Of a stretch of 64,000 bases of DNA, positions 61,638-64,000 are shown one piece after another. The stretch spans positions 5,828,001-5,892,000 of the forward strand of contig NZ_JARUBE010000003.1 of the NCBI RefSeq assembly GCF_029626035.1, given 5' to 3'. The notes below the pieces were generated by a model that did not search any database, was not told the origin of the DNA, and saw only the letters and a list, made by a program, of their open reading frames with translations. The position numbers and the translations under genes are program-made. Position 1 is the stretch's first letter; each line of letters begins with the position of its first letter. Source of the stretch: Micromonospora sp. WMMD980. GTDB lineage: Bacteria > Actinomycetota > Actinomycetes > Mycobacteriales > Micromonosporaceae.

Positions 61638-63629
61638 ATGCCAGCCTCGGTCGTATCCGCCGACAAGCGCACCCCAACGCCGCTGACCGTCCTGTTCTGG
61701 ATCGGTGTGGGGCTGGCGCCCCTGGCGGCGCTCATCCTGCTGGTCGCCGACGGCACCGGCACGCTCCGGTTCGGTGCGGTGCTCGCGATCCTCGCCGTGG
61801 TGCTGATCGGCCTCTCCGTCGCGCTGCGGGCCGACCACGGCGGCGTCGGCGCCGAGGAGCTGCGCGAGGAGATGGAACAGCTCCGCCGCGAGCTGCGGGC
61901 CGAGATCGTGGCCGCCGCGCAGCGCGGCAACCAGGCCCTCGACCAGGCGCGCCGCGCGGAGGAGGCGGCCGGCGCGGTACGCCACCGGCTCGACGCGGCG
62001 GCGGCGGGTCTGGCCGCCGCCCCCGCCGAGGAACGGCCGGGCGGCCGAGCCCGGGTGCCGGTCGCCGGGGCGTACGAGGCGGGTCGGTCGCATCCGGCCG
62101 GCCGCGACGAGGAGGAAACCGCCGGCCGCTACGGCCCCGACCAGCGGGCCGAGTCGGCGCGGGCGCGTCACGACGTGGAACGACCTGGATCCGACGGCTA
62201 CCCCGTCGAGGGCCGGGCGCGGCCCGAGCCCTCCGGTGTCGGGCGTGACCGGCCGGCCGGCGGCCACGACGAGGAGCGCACCGGCTTCGGCGGTCGTGGC
62301 GCCGAGCCGGCCCGTCCCGGTCCGCGGCGTGCGGAGTTCGACGGCTACGGCGCGGAGCCCGTCCGGCCCGCCGGGCGTGCCTCGGCCGGCGCCTACGGGG
62401 CGGCCCGGGTGTCCGAGCCGGCGTCCCGACCGGAGTCCCGCCCGGTAGGCGTGGTCCACCACACCGAGACCGTGCACGTCACCACGCGGCACACCATCGT
62501 GGGTGGCGGCGGCGATCCGTCCGGTTCCCGGTACGGCGGGTTCTCGGGCCGGTGGTCGCCGTCGGCGGAGGACCGGCCGCGCGGCGCGGACCCGGAGGAG
62601 TACCGGGCTGCCGACCGGGGCGACGGGTCACGGTCCGGTGCCGACCCGGAAGCCTGGCCGGGGAGCCTGCGGGCCGGCGCGGAGCGGCAGTGGCCCGGTG
62701 CCCCGGACGACGACCCGCAGTCCGGCTACCGGTCGGGCGGGTCGGGCGACGGGTGGGCCGGCGACGATTCCGCCCGGCCCGGCGACGGCTCGGGGTGGGC
62801 CGGAAACGATTCCGGGCGGGCGGCCGGTGGCTCGGGGTGGGCCGGGGGCGGTTCCGGGTGGCCCGGCGACGGTCCGGGTCGGGCCGGTGGCGAGCATCCC
62901 TGGGCGAGCGTCGGCAGATCCGCCGCAGGTGGACGCGGCTGGTCGCCGCGGACCCCGGACGACGGCCGGCCCGCCGGCGACGACCGGGCGCGTCCGGTGG
63001 AGGAGCCGGCCTGGCCGCCGGCCGGACAGTACGGCCGGGCGACGACCTCCGATCGGTTCGGCCGGGCGGACCCGGTCGAGCGTTCCGGCCCGGTGACACC
63101 TGCCGAGCCGGACGGCGAGAACTGGTCCGAGCTGCGTGCCGGCAACCGGTGGGCGGCGGTCCGCGACGACGGTCAGGGCCGGGAGTTCCGGGTCGGCGAG
63201 CGGCGGGCCGCGGTGCACGCCGACGGTGGCGGCACCGAGTACCGGATCGAGGACCGATGGGCGGCGGTCCGCAATGCCCCCGGCGAGTACGGCGGCTCTT
63301 CGCGCCACGATCCTGAGCCGTCCTACGGCGGCGGCTCCCCCCACCACGATCCCGGCGGCTCGGGTGCGGCCTGGCCGGATCCGGAGCCGCCCTACGGCGA
63401 CTCCGCCTGGGCCGGGGAGAGCCGACCGGCGCTGCCGGCGGGGGGTGTGCCGGTGCCGGGCGAGTGGCGCCCACCGACCCAGCGCAGCGGCCAGCCGGAA
63501 TGGCGTCAGGCCGAGCCCGAGTGGCGGCAGCCGGAGCCGGAGTGGCGGCAGCCCGAGCCGCAGTGGCACCGGCCGGAGCCCGGCGGCCACGGACAGCCGC
63601 CGCGGGACGTTCCCGACCGCTGGCGTTGA
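61638..63629 (+). CDS. hypothetical membrane protein with long low-complexity tail
   Basis: A 663-residue protein. Two transmembrane helices (about residues 18-38 and 43-62) are followed by a charged coiled-coil segment (about 68-135, EELREEMEQLRRELRAEI) and then ~520 residues of low-complexity sequence rich in Gly, Arg, Pro, Asp and Trp. That tail includes GWAG/GSGW-type repeats near 370-430, three WAAVR blocks near 505-550 and a terminal EPEWRQP repeat. Codon usage stays coding-like to the end. Function unknown; a cytoplasmic disordered tail on a membrane hairpin suggests a scaffold. Confidence 0.75.
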   Translation: MPASVVSADKRTPTPLTVLFWIGVGLAPLAALILLVADGTGTLRFGAVLAILAVVLIGLSVALRADHGGVGAEELREEMEQLRRELRAEIVAAAQRGNQALDQARRAEEAAGAVRHRLDAAAAGLAAAPAEERPGGRARVPVAGAYEAGRSHPAGRDEEETAGRYGPDQRAESARARHDVERPGSDGYPVEGRARPEPSGVGRDRPAGGHDEERTGFGGRGAEPARPGPRRAEFDGYGAEPVRPAGRASAGAYGAARVSEPASRPESRPVGVVHHTETVHVTTRHTIVGGGGDPSGSRYGGFSGRWSPSAEDRPRGADPEEYRAADRGDGSRSGADPEAWPGSLRAGAERQWPGAPDDDPQSGYRSGGSGDGWAGDDSARPGDGSGWAGNDSGRAAGGSGWAGGGSGWPGDGPGRAGGEHPWASVGRSAAGGRGWSPRTPDDGRPAGDDRARPVEEPAWPPAGQYGRATTSDRFGRADPVERSGPVTPAEPDGENWSELRAGNRWAAVRDDGQGREFRVGERRAAVHADGGGTEYRIEDRWAAVRNAPGEYGGSSRHDPEPSYGGGSPHHDPGGSGAAWPDPEPPYGDSAWAGESRPALPAGGVPVPGEWRPPTQRSGQPEWRQAEPEWRQPEPEWRQPEPQWHRPEPGGHGQPPRDVPDRWR

Positions 63630-63708
63630 CCGTGCTCGTGGTCAGGGCCGGGTCGTCGCACGCGGACCCGCGCCGCCGGGCCGGGGCCGGGGCCACCCGG
63701 ACGGCGTC

Positions 63709-64000
63709 TCACTTGTCGATGTCGCCGACCACGAAGAACATCGAGCCGAGGATGGCGATCAGGTCCGGCACCAGGCACCCGGGCAGCAGCGTCGACAGCG
63801 CCTGCACGTTCGCGTACGAGGCGGTGCGCAGCTTGAGCCGCCACGGTGTCTTCTCACCTCGGGAAACCAGGTAGTAGCCGTTGATGCCGAGCGGGTTCTC
63901 GGTCCAGGCGTACGTGTGCCCCTCGGGCGCCTTGACCACCTTGGGCAGTCGGGTGTTCACCGGTCCGGAGATCCGGTCCACCCGGTCCAGGCACTGCTCG
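63709..64000 (-). CDS. nuoD: NADH-quinone oxidoreductase subunit D (C-terminal part; cut by window edge)
   Basis: The visible 97 codons encode the C terminus of the 49-kDa subunit of complex [21 protein letters not shown] sequence, [24 protein letters not shown], then [22 protein letters not shown], which is almost invariant in the family and close to the quinone site. The 5' part lies beyond position 64000. No other nuo gene is visible downstream, so this copy either ends its operon here or is a stand-alone nuoD. Confidence 0.93.
   Translation of the reverse strand, partial: EQCLDRVDRISGPVNTRLPKVVKAPEGHTYAWTENPLGINGYYLVSRGEKTPWRLKLRTASYANVQALSTLLPGCLVPDLIAILGSMFFVVGDIDK

Noticed and set aside
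62640..63600. CRISPR-like array in the repetitive 3' part of the last large gene
   Set aside because: Repeats are imperfect, vary in length and stay in frame; they are coding low-complexity repeats.

Overview
This 64 kb window is chromosomal DNA from a high-GC actinobacterium, most likely a Micromonosporaceae member (Micromonospora-like). The basis is GC-rich coding with strong third-position G/C bias, GTG starts and GTGA/ATGA stop-start overlaps, and several gene orders typical of actinobacteria: crp-cbiZ-capA-nth-tlpA-nudix-marP, ppa/dacB-metalloprotease-tilS-hpt-ftsH-folE, and folP-folB-folK-DUF3180. A divergent type VII secretion locus (mycP-eccC / eccD) points the same way. I saw no rRNA, tRNA, CRISPR array, integrase or transposase.

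Layout. 1-0.5 kb: partial hypothetical gene. 0.5-9.8 kb: TetR-led operon on the minus strand for branched acyl-CoA or isoprenoid breakdown (TIGR03084 protein, AtuA/DUF1446, two acyl-CoA dehydrogenases, biotin-dependent acyl-CoA carboxylase beta and alpha). 9.9-15.6 kb: an uncharacterised glycan or metabolite cluster with an epimerase-aminotransferase fusion, a radical SAM enzyme, two methyltransferases and a split Alg13/Alg14-type glycosyltransferase. 15.8-22.1 kb: Crp regulator, cobinamide amidohydrolase, CapA lipoprotein, endonuclease III, thioredoxin-like lipoprotein, CoA pyrophosphatase and MarP-like protease. 22.2-23.7 kb: two PAP2 phosphatases. 23.8-30.6 kb: reduced type VII secretion locus. 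30.6-40.3 kb: ppa, dacB, zincin, tilS, GlxA-type regulator, hpt, ftsH, folE. 40.3-52.7 kb: a 12 kb minus-strand block between folE and folP that encodes an FtsK-like protein with degenerate nucleotide-binding motifs and a type IV secretion-like set (pilin-like, VirB3/PrgI-like, VirB4-like ATPase, VirB6/TrbL-like, VirB8-like, lysozyme-M23 hydrolase). 53.1-55.4 kb: folP-folB-folK-DUF3180. 55.5-57.7 kb: membrane and small hypothetical proteins. 57.7-61.5 kb: osmoprotectant ABC transporter. 61.6-63.6 kb: long low-complexity membrane protein. 63.7-64 kb: 3' end of nuoD.

Three themes cut across the genes. (1) Repeats that carry a ribosome-binding site and a start codon sit between operon genes and create chains of tiny translationally coupled ORFs: three identical 59-bp units at 59.4 kb, a related single copy at 3.7 kb, and an independent 32-bp duplication at 13.85 kb. 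(2) A palindromic element of about 48 bp occurs three times. Two copies are in frame inside enzyme genes, adding about 16 residues each, and one forms the 3' end of tilS. (3) Many monocistronic or lead genes have a TANNNT -10 box 6-8 nt before the start codon, which suggests leaderless transcription.
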